A DNA stretch of 64,000 nt, taken from contig CADCDS010000005.1 of assembly GCA_902800215.1 (NCBI GenBank), positions 22,408 to 86,407 of the forward strand, read 5' to 3'. The notes under the pieces are model-generated. The model searched no databases, was not told the DNA's origin, and saw only the letters and a list, made by a program, of their open reading frames with translations. Below, one piece after another: positions 38,573 to 47,493 of this stretch (the first letter of the stretch is position 1; every line of letters starts with the position of its first letter). Made by a program: the position numbers and the translations under genes. This DNA comes from an uncultured Bacteroidales bacterium. Lineage in GTDB: Bacteria > Bacteroidota > Bacteroidia > Bacteroidales > Paludibacteraceae.

Positions 38573-40120
38573 CTATTTCAATTTTTCAAAATAAGGCAAT
38601 CTGTCCAGCGGAACCTGTATATGATAGGTTTTCCCGCCTTTGTATTTACGTCCTTGTTCGTCACGCCAAGTGCCTTTTGGTAAGCGGACATCGCGCTCTA
38701 AACGGTTATCCACTACCGGCGCCACAAGATACTTATCTCCTAACATAAACTGATCTTTGCACTCCTCAAATCCCTGATGCGGGAATTGATATTCCATGCA
38801 CCGAACGATGGGTTCTCCTGTTTGCGCCGCTTTACGCGCATAGGTCATTATATAAGGACCGAAAGCGGCATGTAACTTCGCCATCTTCTGCACAATAGCG
38901 AGGTTTTCCTTACTAAGTATGCGCCACGGAGCTACGGAGAACTGCATCATCGGCATCAAGGCATGCACCTGTGCCGAACGCACGATCAGCGCCTGATCAA
39001 ACTCATCATCCTTGATATTGAGGAATGCCGCCCATTGACCACCTCCGATCATATCGGGGCATGCGTAGGCATAACCCATCAGACCAGCCACACACATCTG
39101 CGGAATAAGCTGGCGCACGGCATCCCAACTATAGTCTTTATCTCCTAAGCGCTGTACTAAAGGTTGGCCACCCATCTTCCAGCATGCACGGTACTCATTA
39201 AAGGGGAAGGAAAGACCGATCTTCGCCCATGAGGCGGTATGATCTACCGTAGTGGCTGCAGCATCAAACGCCTTAATCGATGCAGAAGCATAGCAGTTAT
39301 TGTCGCCGGCATCGAACTTAAAGCCGTCAATACCGTATTTCTCTTGTGCCTGCTTGAGCACTTGTACAAAATAGTCTGCAGCTTCCGGATTCGTCAAGTC
39401 ATAACATGCACTGTAACCATTCCACCAATTGAGGACAGCCGTACCGCCTTCCGGATTCTTAATCAGGTATCCTTTGGCTTCCAATTCCCGAAACTCCGGA
39501 GAATCCGGACTAACAAACGGACATATCCACACCATGACTTTAAAGCCCAACGCATGTAGTTCATCCATCATCGCTTTGGGATCCGGGAAACGTTCTGCCT
39601 TAAAATCGAAATTGCCGTAATACCGCTGCCAGTTATCATCGATCATCAGCACGCCTACCGGAAAACCGTTATCAATCACCGCATGCGCATAGTGGAGGAT
39701 ATCTTCCTGGTTTTGATTATACATCAACTCAATCCAGGTATTGTACTGCGGCATAGTGAAGAAAAGCGTATCCGGTAACATCCCGTTAGCCGGGAAATAC
39801 TTTAACTGCGCAGCCATGTACGCATCTCGGAGCGTCTCACCTGCCTTCACGCGCAAAAGCGGCTCTGAAGTCTTAATGTCACCATTTACAGCCTCAAAAG
39901 CAAACGCTCCTTCACTCCACATATACTCACCTTCCGAGGAAAGGAATAACGGCACTAACTGGTTATTGGCATCTTGTGTAGCCAAATCGAACACCGACAG
40001 GTTTGTGTAAGGTTGTTCATGACCCATACCCACCGATGCACCCCACCAATGCGCAGCGTGCACTGTGCACGACAGAACCAATAATAGTAATATGTATTTA
40101 ATCCGGCAGACCATTAACAT
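38573..40120 (-). CDS. Glycoside hydrolase family 31 enzyme, exported
   Basis: 515 residues. Signal peptide ending CTVHAAH. The catalytic (beta/alpha)8 barrel shows VLMIDDNWQ near residue 158 and the nucleophile Asp270 in DGFKFDAGD. The acid/base is probably Asp327 in QRLGDKD, followed by the usual CPDMIGG. It is shorter than classical alpha-glucosidases and resembles the compact GH31 branch related to MYORG and alpha-galactosidases, so the true substrate may be an alpha-galactoside. Retaining exo-acting enzyme by family. Overlaps the preceding gene by 23 bases. Confidence 0.85.
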   Translation of the reverse strand: MLMVCRIKYILLLLVLSCTVHAAHWWGASVGMGHEQPYTNLSVFDLATQDANNQLVPLFLSSEGEYMWSEGAFAFEAVNGDIKTSEPLLRVKAGETLRDAYMAAQLKYFPANGMLPDTLFFTMPQYNTWIELMYNQNQEDILHYAHAVIDNGFPVGVLMIDDNWQRYYGNFDFKAERFPDPKAMMDELHALGFKVMVWICPFVSPDSPEFRELEAKGYLIKNPEGGTAVLNWWNGYSACYDLTNPEAADYFVQVLKQAQEKYGIDGFKFDAGDNNCYASASIKAFDAAATTVDHTASWAKIGLSFPFNEYRACWKMGGQPLVQRLGDKDYSWDAVRQLIPQMCVAGLMGYAYACPDMIGGGQWAAFLNIKDDEFDQALIVRSAQVHALMPMMQFSVAPWRILSKENLAIVQKMAKLHAAFGPYIMTYARKAAQTGEPIVRCMEYQFPHQGFEECKDQFMLGDKYLVAPVVDNRLERDVRLPKGTWRDEQGRKYKGGKTYHIQVPLDRLPYFEKLK

Positions 40121-41504
40121 TGATAGTTGTTATGTAGTTATAACCAGTTTTTTCTTCCCAAACATCCTCGTTCGCCAAGCGAATAGAGTAACGGGGGTCG
40201 TTATGTAACGATTCGTACGGATCCGGCAGGTTCAAATACAACTTGTACTCTCCGGGGATGACATTCGTCAGCCGGCAAGCAAGAGTGAAGGTCGTTGTCT
40301 CACCCGGCATCCAGAAACGGGGATCTTCTTCCTGTGGGAACACATATTTCTCTCCTGTCTCCGTGTTGACGAAAATCAGTTCCACATCCCGGGCATTCAT
40401 CGGTGCGGCAAAACCTACATTGCGTAATTGGAACCAAGCCTTGAACTCATTCTCCATTTTCGGATTTGAGGTGATAATAGCCTTATCAAGCACAAGGCGG
40501 TAACCGATCTTATGCAGAATAGTGTCCATTGTGCCATCCTGGCGCCACATATAGGTTACGCTTTCGCGGTAGTCACGGTTGATGTAAGACCAGTGGTATT
40601 TGCGCATCTCTTTGAGTGCATACGTACCGTTGGAGTAACTGCATTTCTCGCAAGTCTCACCACCCATGATGGTGTATTTCGTATCTTCTGCCCAGAATTC
40701 ACGTTCCTTGTCTCCACCAAGATATGTTCCCACATCATTGGACGAAGAGACGAAACAATCGTTATGACCGCATATACGGGCTTTATAGGTACCTGTATGT
40801 GCCTCAGAAGCAGTCAGCGGACTCATCAACGAATCACCGCGCATCTTCAACCAGCGCCTTTTATACGCCGGTATACGAAGTGCCACTTGGCGGGTTTCCG
40901 GTACCACTTGCAGCATGTGCTCCAATACCTCCCAACGCATCTCGTAATCGGAGTCTTTGGTCGGGTTTTGACGATAACCGTTATCGGTATAATACCACTC
41001 GCCCCATGAACCGAGCCATCCGCATTGTACACAGTAAATCACATCGGCATGTTTCTGCAAGTAGGGTGCTACCTGATCCATATGCTTATGGATCCATTCC
41101 GGCGTAGCATTCCAAGGTTTATCCTTGGCATCCATGCTACTCTTATAGGAGAAACGAAGCACGACCTTTGCGCCGCCTTCGCGTAATTGATTCATGTTAT
41201 AATCCAAGCGATCCAAAAACTCTTGGGGGATATCCGACTCCATATAATCGGTCAGATAATAGGAGTGGAGCAAAAGCGTCATTTTATTGCTGCTTGAACG
41301 AAGTTTTTCTATCGTAGAAGCACTGGCGCGTGATGCGAGATCGGCAGAGGTATAATATATCTGCGCAAACAGACCTCTTTCCGGATTCGCAATAATCGAA
41401 TCGGATTCAACAAAAGTAATCGTCGTACCTTGGGGTTCAGGTTCAGGGTTATTGCATGCTGCAAACAGCAATGCAAAGATAACTATGGGGAAAAACTTTC
41501 TCAT
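40098..41504 (-). CDS. DUF4874/DUF4832 lipoprotein, putative glycan-active protein
   Basis: 468 residues. Lipobox FAAC (Cys17). The DUF4874 part (about 30-200) is barrel-like: NPERGLFAQIYY, VVLRFSYKS and YCVQCGWLGSWGEWYY, the last being the characteristic GEWxY signature. The DUF4832 part follows (about 200-460), ending in a beta-sandwich (PGETTTFTLACRLTNVIPGEY). These domains are frequent in polysaccharide loci and are thought to be glycoside hydrolase-like; activity is unproven. It probably faces outward on the cell surface. Confidence 0.85.
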   Translation of the reverse strand: MRKFFPIVIFALLFAACNNPEPEPQGTTITFVESDSIIANPERGLFAQIYYTSADLASRASASTIEKLRSSSNKMTLLLHSYYLTDYMESDIPQEFLDRLDYNMNQLREGGAKVVLRFSYKSSMDAKDKPWNATPEWIHKHMDQVAPYLQKHADVIYCVQCGWLGSWGEWYYTDNGYRQNPTKDSDYEMRWEVLEHMLQVVPETRQVALRIPAYKRRWLKMRGDSLMSPLTASEAHTGTYKARICGHNDCFVSSSNDVGTYLGGDKEREFWAEDTKYTIMGGETCEKCSYSNGTYALKEMRKYHWSYINRDYRESVTYMWRQDGTMDTILHKIGYRLVLDKAIITSNPKMENEFKAWFQLRNVGFAAPMNARDVELIFVNTETGEKYVFPQEEDPRFWMPGETTTFTLACRLTNVIPGEYKLYLNLPDPYESLHNDPRYSIRLANEDVWEEKTGYNYITTINVNGLPD

Positions 41505-41539
41505 ATAGTTTTAGGATAAAAAACGGTACCGATGTGGGG

Positions 41540-41557
41540 CGGTGTGCCACCACACCG
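41540..41557. promoter_or_regulatory. Hairpin between two genes of the glycan locus
   Basis: CGGTGTG (41540-41546) and CACACCG (41551-41557) flank CCAC. A second small palindrome, AATCAA-CA-TTGATT, lies at 41566-41579. On the minus strand a T6 run follows about 15 bases after the stem. This may be a weak terminator or an RNA-stabilising element that lowers expression of the downstream genes relative to susCD. Confidence 0.4.
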
Positions 41558-41620
41558 GCACCTTCAATCAACATTGATTAAGCTTAATTTGTGTTGTTGG
41601 TTAAAATAACAAAATCCGGA

Positions 41621-42592
41621 TTATTTGTTAACTTTAACTCTCAGTTTAGCTGTGTAGCCATTCGGATTTTCATCTGTAGCAGCAACGCACGGAAGAACAC
41701 CTACAGAGGACCAGTTTTGTTGGATATCGAAACCGATACCGAACTCATCTGCGAAGTCTTCAGAGATCAACTCTTTCAAGATACGAATCTCATGCTTGCC
41801 ATCTACACACTGGCTTTGGCCAACAGGAAGTTGACCTTCACCGATGATAGCGCCCCAGAAGTCAGAAGCATCGTGTTCTACGCTCGGGTCAGTCCAGTCC
41901 CAACCGGAACCACCGACTTCACCCCACCAGCTGAATACAGCAGGATTGTAGCTGTACGGGTTGCCTTCTGCATAGATAGAGCCTTCGAGCAGCCACTCTG
42001 CGTTTGCATCAGCAAACTCGTCACCGTAACCACCGGTCTCATCGCTACCATCTGCATTGATGTACATATGGAACGGAACCCACTCAAGGTCGGTAATGTC
42101 ATCCATGTTTGGCTCAACCAATACATAGAGGTACATTTCTGTCGAATAAACCTTTACACTCTTTAAACCAAGCATAGCAGCTTCTTCCGGGCAAACAGCC
42201 TCAACAACGAATTCAGCAGGCAGTGCATCCCAGTCAGCAAGACTATTGTCTTCTACATTGATCTCAGGAACATCAGAAGGAGGAGGAGTTACACCACCTT
42301 CTTTAACCGTTACCTTGCATACTGCCGTTTGGTCACCAGCCTTAGCGGTGATGTTTGCTTCACCAGCTGCAATACCCTTTACAAGACCTGCTTCTACGGT
42401 TGCTACAGCCTCATTGCTCGAAGCCCATGCAACTTCCAGGTTAGCGGTCAGTTGAACGGTTTCATCAACAGCGATGGTAACTTCTGTCTTATTCAGACTC
42501 AGTTTGTCGGCTTGTGGCTCTTTATCTTTACATGCCACGAAACCTAATGTCAGCGCTGCAAGCGCGATTGCAAAAAATTTGTTTGCTTTCAT
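41621..42592 (-). CDS. Surface lipoprotein with bacterial Ig-like (BIG2) domain, probable glycan-binding
   Basis: 323 residues. Lipobox GFVAC (Cys21). Residues about 30-98 form a BIG2 domain (LSLNKTEVTIAVDETVQLTA, AWASSNEAVATVEAGLVKGI). The rest (120-323) is an acidic, Trp-rich domain (FSWWGEVGGSGWDWTD) that could hold the sugar-binding face. Its place directly after susD is that of the SusE/SusF or SGBP proteins of Sus-like systems, which bind glycan at the cell surface. No catalytic motif. Confidence 0.8.
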   Translation of the reverse strand: MKANKFFAIALAALTLGFVACKDKEPQADKLSLNKTEVTIAVDETVQLTANLEVAWASSNEAVATVEAGLVKGIAAGEANITAKAGDQTAVCKVTVKEGGVTPPPSDVPEINVEDNSLADWDALPAEFVVEAVCPEEAAMLGLKSVKVYSTEMYLYVLVEPNMDDITDLEWVPFHMYINADGSDETGGYGDEFADANAEWLLEGSIYAEGNPYSYNPAVFSWWGEVGGSGWDWTDPSVEHDASDFWGAIIGEGQLPVGQSQCVDGKHEIRILKELISEDFADEFGIGFDIQQNWSSVGVLPCVAATDENPNGYTAKLRVKVNK

Positions 42593-42646
42593 AATGTTTG
42601 TGTTTTTAAATTGGTTAATAAATAATGTTGATTGGTTGTTTCTCTA

Positions 42647-44416
42647 TTAATAACCCGGGTTCTGTTGGATACCGCTAACGGTCCATTCGCAATTAGGAAT
42701 AGGATATTGAATATGCGGCTCGGTATAAGGAACAATCTTCCATTGTTGTGCACCCGGGAAACGGCGATCCATGTTCAACTTATTACGATATACATCGAAC
42801 ATGCGGTGACCTTCGAAGCACAACTCCAAACGACGTTCATCATAAACGATTTTCTCCAATGCAGTATAGGTACCGATCTCAGGATCGGTTGCGTCTACAT
42901 AACCATGCATGTTACTTGCAGAGAACAAGCCATCATCCGGAATACCGGCACGTTTACGAATCACATTCACATCATCCAATGCTTTCATATCTCCTTTGTG
43001 AGCATATGCCTCAGCGCGGTTCAAAATCACCTCACCCCAACGGCAGAGAACAGGAGAACTCAACATTGGGTTGCCATCCTGATAACTGAACTTCGTCATG
43101 TAGATACTAGGATAACTGGTTCCCTTTTCATTAAGTTTAATTTCCGGAGATACTAACACTGCACAGTCTGTGCCACCATAGTTCACATGATACTCGTAAT
43201 ACTCGCCAGAGGGATCAGCCTTACCGTCGCCGTTGATTTTACGTTTTTCAAGGTTATAGGTTACACCATCCTCCTTGAAGGAATAGTTACCTGCACCATC
43301 ATCTGTCAAAACAGCAACCGGTCTATGACACTCTGTTCCTTCCGGATTGGGAATCGTAGCGGGGTTGACGAAATAACCACAGATGCGCGTGCCGCCTTTG
43401 TAATTGGGTTTAATGAATCCCGTATAACGAATATCCATCGGATAACGCTGATAGAGATAGATAAGCGGATTAGACGGGAAAATTTCGCCCCATCCGATAC
43501 CATCTTTCAAGTACATGGAACCGATAGAGGATTGACCACGGTCATCCGTTGTCTCATGTGCAATACAGAATAGCGTTTCATTAGACTCTTTTGCATTCTT
43601 GAAGTAGTCTGCGAAAGTGGCTGCCGGCTCCAGTTTCGACTCCGGTGCTGCACCGTTCAGTGCCTCATCAACCGCTGCGATACAGTTGTCGTAGTCCTCC
43701 ATGTACAGATATACACGACTCAACACGCCAAGTGCTGCTTCTTTGCACGGATAACCGGCATTGCCTGCAACACGCGGTTTACTGCTCATCAAATCAGCCG
43801 CCTTACGCAGGTCAGCTACAATCTGGTCGTACACCTCACCTACCGAGTTACGGACTTGTGTCTCAGATGTGGTACTTGTTTTCAAAGGTACACCCATATT
43901 GTCACGTCCCATTGAATAGGGTTTAGCAAACAATGTTACCATATGGAGGTGCATCAAGCCACGCATGAAATATGCCTCGCCGAGCAATTGCTTGTTCTCA
44001 GCGTTCGTCTCATCCAGCACCTCAATAACAGAGTTTGCCATATAAATAGCTTTGTAGCCTACCATCCAAATTGTACCTACGTTCTTTAATCCGTCATTAC
44101 ATGTGTAAAGGGCTGCATCATTAAGTGCGTCTGTTGTAGCGGCACATAGACATGTATTGTCTGCAGGAAACTCTGCCAACTGGAAATAGTGGCGCACATA
44201 GCAGTTTCCGGATGCATATCCGAGGAAATCTACTTCGTCCTTCAAGACCGCATAGCAGCCATTCATGATATATTCTGCTCCTTTGACGTCTTGCAGTAAT
44301 ACCTCACTTTGCAACTCATCCGAAGGGAAGGTGTCGAGGTTGCAACTGCTGAAACCGAGCATCGCTCCGAGTGCTACAGTTAAATATAAAGCTTTTGTTT
44401 TCATAATCTTCTTCAA
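42647..44416 (-). CDS. susD: SusD/RagB family outer-membrane glycan-binding lipoprotein
   Basis: 589 residues. Lipobox FSSC (Cys25). N-terminal TPR-like helices (GEAYFMRGLMHLHMVTLFAKPYS) and a C-terminal segment VILNRAEAYAHKGD...EKIVYDERRLELCFEGHRMFDVYRN are diagnostic of SusD homologues. It forms the lid of the SusC channel and captures oligosaccharides. Typical length. Lies 44 bases after susC, with an 8-bp repeat in the gap. Confidence 0.96.
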   Translation of the reverse strand: MKKIMKTKALYLTVALGAMLGFSSCNLDTFPSDELQSEVLLQDVKGAEYIMNGCYAVLKDEVDFLGYASGNCYVRHYFQLAEFPADNTCLCAATTDALNDAALYTCNDGLKNVGTIWMVGYKAIYMANSVIEVLDETNAENKQLLGEAYFMRGLMHLHMVTLFAKPYSMGRDNMGVPLKTSTTSETQVRNSVGEVYDQIVADLRKAADLMSSKPRVAGNAGYPCKEAALGVLSRVYLYMEDYDNCIAAVDEALNGAAPESKLEPAATFADYFKNAKESNETLFCIAHETTDDRGQSSIGSMYLKDGIGWGEIFPSNPLIYLYQRYPMDIRYTGFIKPNYKGGTRICGYFVNPATIPNPEGTECHRPVAVLTDDGAGNYSFKEDGVTYNLEKRKINGDGKADPSGEYYEYHVNYGGTDCAVLVSPEIKLNEKGTSYPSIYMTKFSYQDGNPMLSSPVLCRWGEVILNRAEAYAHKGDMKALDDVNVIRKRAGIPDDGLFSASNMHGYVDATDPEIGTYTALEKIVYDERRLELCFEGHRMFDVYRNKLNMDRRFPGAQQWKIVPYTEPHIQYPIPNCEWTVSGIQQNPGY

Positions 44417-44421
44417 TTTTT

Positions 44422-44453
44422 CGTTATTACGTTATTACGATATTACGTCATTA
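44422..44453. repeat. Octamer CGTTATTA-like repeat between susC and susD
   Basis: Four units with period 8 start at 44422, 44430, 44438 and 44446 (CGTTATTA twice, CGATATTA, CGTCATTA). They fill most of the 44-base gap upstream of susD, covering the place where its ribosome site region begins. Confidence 0.88.
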
Positions 44454-44460
44454 CGAATCG

Positions 44461-47400
44461 TTAGAAAGAAATCTCAACTCCTCCCTGGAACGTACGTCCG
44501 ACAGGATAGTTTTCCGAATAGAAGCCGGCGAGACTGTACGTCGATTTCTCCAACGTAATTTCCGGGTCCATACCCGAGAACTTAGACGCTGTGAAGAGGT
44601 TGTCAGCCGAGAAATAGATGCGGCACTTGGTCATATGTGCTTTCTTGATCAGCGAAAGCGGGAAGTCATAACCAACGGTCAGGTTCTTAAGACGGAAGTA
44701 GGAACCATCTTCCAAATAACGAGAAGAAGGTTGGTGTGCACTCTTATTGCCATTACGCTGTGCTTTCGGGTGTGTTGCAATATCACCCGGGTTCTGCCAA
44801 CGACTCCAACCATTTACAGAATTTTCGAGAGACATTTGGTTGTAACCTAACAAGGCACCATCAGCATCTGAATTTTGACGCGTATAGTTGTAAATCTTGT
44901 TGCCGTATTGGTAGTTGGAGTTTATATGTATGAAGATACCCTTCCAACTCAATTGTGTATTCAAACCACCGGAGAACATCGGAGTAGCCTTACCTACTAT
45001 ATGCGCCTTGGTTCCGTTATAGTTATTGGTCGTGGTCTTGTTGCCTGCTGCATCCAATACGTAGTCACCGTTGTCATCCACTACATACCACAGCGGGTCT
45101 CCGTTAGCCGGATCAACTCCTGCCCACTCCTTCAAATACCACGAATAGATATCTTCTCCTTCTGTCACAATTTGGTTAACCGAAGAAGCTGTCTGCAAGA
45201 ATGCGGTATGGTTCGGCAGTTCCGTCACACGGTTCTGGTTGAAACCGATGTTGAAACCAATATCCCAACGCCAACCATTCAGGTCGATTACGTTAGCATC
45301 AATACTAAACTCGATACCACGGTTGCGAACCGAACCGGCGTTTTTCGTTACGTTGAAGAAGCCATTCGATGGTGCTACAGGCACATCCAACAACAGACCT
45401 GTGTTATCCGTTTGATAGAGGTCAATGGACATGTCGATTTTCTTAATGAACTGCAGATCAATACCTACTGCTGCCATATTAGCGGTCTCCCAGTGTAATT
45501 GAGGGTTAGCCAAACGACTTGGTGCACCGGCTACCTGATTTTGATACAACTGAGAAAGAGCATACGTTGAAAGATACTTGTAAGCGGGAATATTGTTGTT
45601 ACCGGTCAAACCGTAAGAAGCACGGAGTTTCAAGAAAGATACGACATCCTGACCCTTCATGAAGTCCTCGTTGCTAATCAACCAGCTGGCTGCTACAGAG
45701 GGGAAGTGGCCGACTCTATGTTCCGGAGCAAAGATAGAACTACCCTCCGTACGATAGGTTGCGGTGATGAAATAACGCTTGCCGTAGTCGTAACTTGCTT
45801 GGATGAATGCAGCCCAGCTCTTACCCGGCATGATATATCCACCTACGTTGTAAGGAGCTGTGGCGTTCATCGATTCTACGCCATTCGGCATGCCCACACC
45901 ACCCGCACTCGTATATTCAGTCTGCCAGAAACCGTATTCCTGACCAATCATTGCGTTGAAACTGTGCTGATCCCATTGGTAGCCACCCTTCAAAATATTG
46001 GTTGTACCGAAGGACTTGCTCATACCTACATCTTTGCCAAGATATCCATTTGCATATGATGTACTATAAGTACGTGGATCAATGTACGTAGAAGAGAGCC
46101 AATGACTTGCGCCAAAGGTGTTAGTCGTGGTGAAATGCAACCAGTCGGTGAAATGAACACCTAATTGCAGAACACCCGAAAAGTCAAAGTTTTCTGATTT
46201 CACGTAGTTATACTTCGTTCCATGAAGCGAGTTCCATGTTTCCTGGCTCCACCATTTTTCACCGTTATCCGGACGTCTACTACCAGAAATCATCACATAC
46301 TCATCGGTCATATTGCCATTCTCGTCAAATGCATATGGGCAGTCCCACGGCATTTTGTAGAAAGCATCACCAAGCATTGTCCAATCGGACGGATAGTCCA
46401 CTGTAGATTTGTTGAAATCCACCTTTACGTTCATATCCAACCACTTGGTAATATCAGCTTTTAAAGAAGCATGTCCGCTTACTTTCTGCATACCGGTTGT
46501 CTTCAAGGTACCTTCCTCTCCGTAGTAATCCAAAGAAACGTAGTAACCTACCTTCTCCGAACCACCGTGAACCGCTACGTTGTAGTTCTGAATCACACCG
46601 GTCTTAAAGAACTCATGTTGCCAATCATAATCCAAATCAAGCAAACTTGCCGGATAGGTTGCATCAGCTACTCCCTTCGAGAACAAAGAGCGTTGGAACT
46701 CATACATTTCCGCTGATTTCATCATGCGGTAGTTGCCGAACAATGCTTGCTTTCCACCGGCAGTAGCTTTGAGGTCCACATGTACTTTATCGCCTTTCTT
46801 ACCACTTTTAGTAGTTACAACGATTACACCACCGGCAGCAGACGCACCATAGATACCGGTCGAACCGGCGTCTTTCAATACAGAGATAGTCTCTACGTCG
46901 TTCGGGTTGAATGTACCACCCATCACTCCGTCCACCACGTAAACAGGAGCACTACCTGCGGTGATCGAACCTGTACCGCGGATACGGATCTGTGCCGCAT
47001 CACCCGGCTGACCACCCGCATTGGATACCGTCAAACCGGCTACTTTACCTTGCAACATGTTTCCGATATCACTCGTCGTGACGTCGGTCAACTGTTCAGC
47101 ACTCACCGTCGTAACGGCGGAACTCAACTCAGCTTTCTTAACGGCTGAATAACCGAGAGAAACCACTTCCTGGAGTTGCATTGCATCCGACTCCATGATG
47201 ATCTGCATGTTGGCTACTGCACGTAACTCAATCGTCTTGTAACCAACATAAGACAACTGTAACGTCGCTTTGTCCGGAACGTTCATTTCGAAGTTACCGT
47301 CAAAGTCTGTCACTGTACCGATGGTGGTCCCTTGAACAAGAACGGTTACACCAATCATCGGCTCCGAGTTATCCGCATCGATAACCGTACCTTTGACGTG

Positions 47401-47463
47401 GATGTCAGCAAACGATGCCAACGCCACTGTCAAACAGAGAAAGATTGTTTGGATTCGTTTCAT
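44461..47463 (-). CDS. susC: SusC/RagA family TonB-dependent transporter
   Basis: 1000 residues. Signal peptide, then the carboxypeptidase-regulatory-like domain (residues 22-95, GTVIDADNSEPMIGVTVLVQGT) and the SusC plug (LQEVVSLGYSAVKKAELSSAV, VRIRGTGSITAGSAPVYVVDG-type segment). A 22-strand barrel follows, ending in FQGGVEISF. It imports oligosaccharides across the outer membrane with SusD. First of the susCD pair, 30 bases after the GH36 stop; no separate promoter was found, so transcription probably comes from the amidohydrolase promoter region near 50490. Confidence 0.96.
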   Translation of the reverse strand: MKRIQTIFLCLTVALASFADIHVKGTVIDADNSEPMIGVTVLVQGTTIGTVTDFDGNFEMNVPDKATLQLSYVGYKTIELRAVANMQIIMESDAMQLQEVVSLGYSAVKKAELSSAVTTVSAEQLTDVTTSDIGNMLQGKVAGLTVSNAGGQPGDAAQIRIRGTGSITAGSAPVYVVDGVMGGTFNPNDVETISVLKDAGSTGIYGASAAGGVIVVTTKSGKKGDKVHVDLKATAGGKQALFGNYRMMKSAEMYEFQRSLFSKGVADATYPASLLDLDYDWQHEFFKTGVIQNYNVAVHGGSEKVGYYVSLDYYGEEGTLKTTGMQKVSGHASLKADITKWLDMNVKVDFNKSTVDYPSDWTMLGDAFYKMPWDCPYAFDENGNMTDEYVMISGSRRPDNGEKWWSQETWNSLHGTKYNYVKSENFDFSGVLQLGVHFTDWLHFTTTNTFGASHWLSSTYIDPRTYSTSYANGYLGKDVGMSKSFGTTNILKGGYQWDQHSFNAMIGQEYGFWQTEYTSAGGVGMPNGVESMNATAPYNVGGYIMPGKSWAAFIQASYDYGKRYFITATYRTEGSSIFAPEHRVGHFPSVAASWLISNEDFMKGQDVVSFLKLRASYGLTGNNNIPAYKYLSTYALSQLYQNQVAGAPSRLANPQLHWETANMAAVGIDLQFIKKIDMSIDLYQTDNTGLLLDVPVAPSNGFFNVTKNAGSVRNRGIEFSIDANVIDLNGWRWDIGFNIGFNQNRVTELPNHTAFLQTASSVNQIVTEGEDIYSWYLKEWAGVDPANGDPLWYVVDDNGDYVLDAAGNKTTTNNYNGTKAHIVGKATPMFSGGLNTQLSWKGIFIHINSNYQYGNKIYNYTRQNSDADGALLGYNQMSLENSVNGWSRWQNPGDIATHPKAQRNGNKSAHQPSSRYLEDGSYFRLKNLTVGYDFPLSLIKKAHMTKCRIYFSADNLFTASKFSGMDPEITLEKSTYSLAGFYSENYPVGRTFQGGVEISF

Positions 47464-47493
47464 AGAGATTATTAATTAAAGTTAAATGATTTG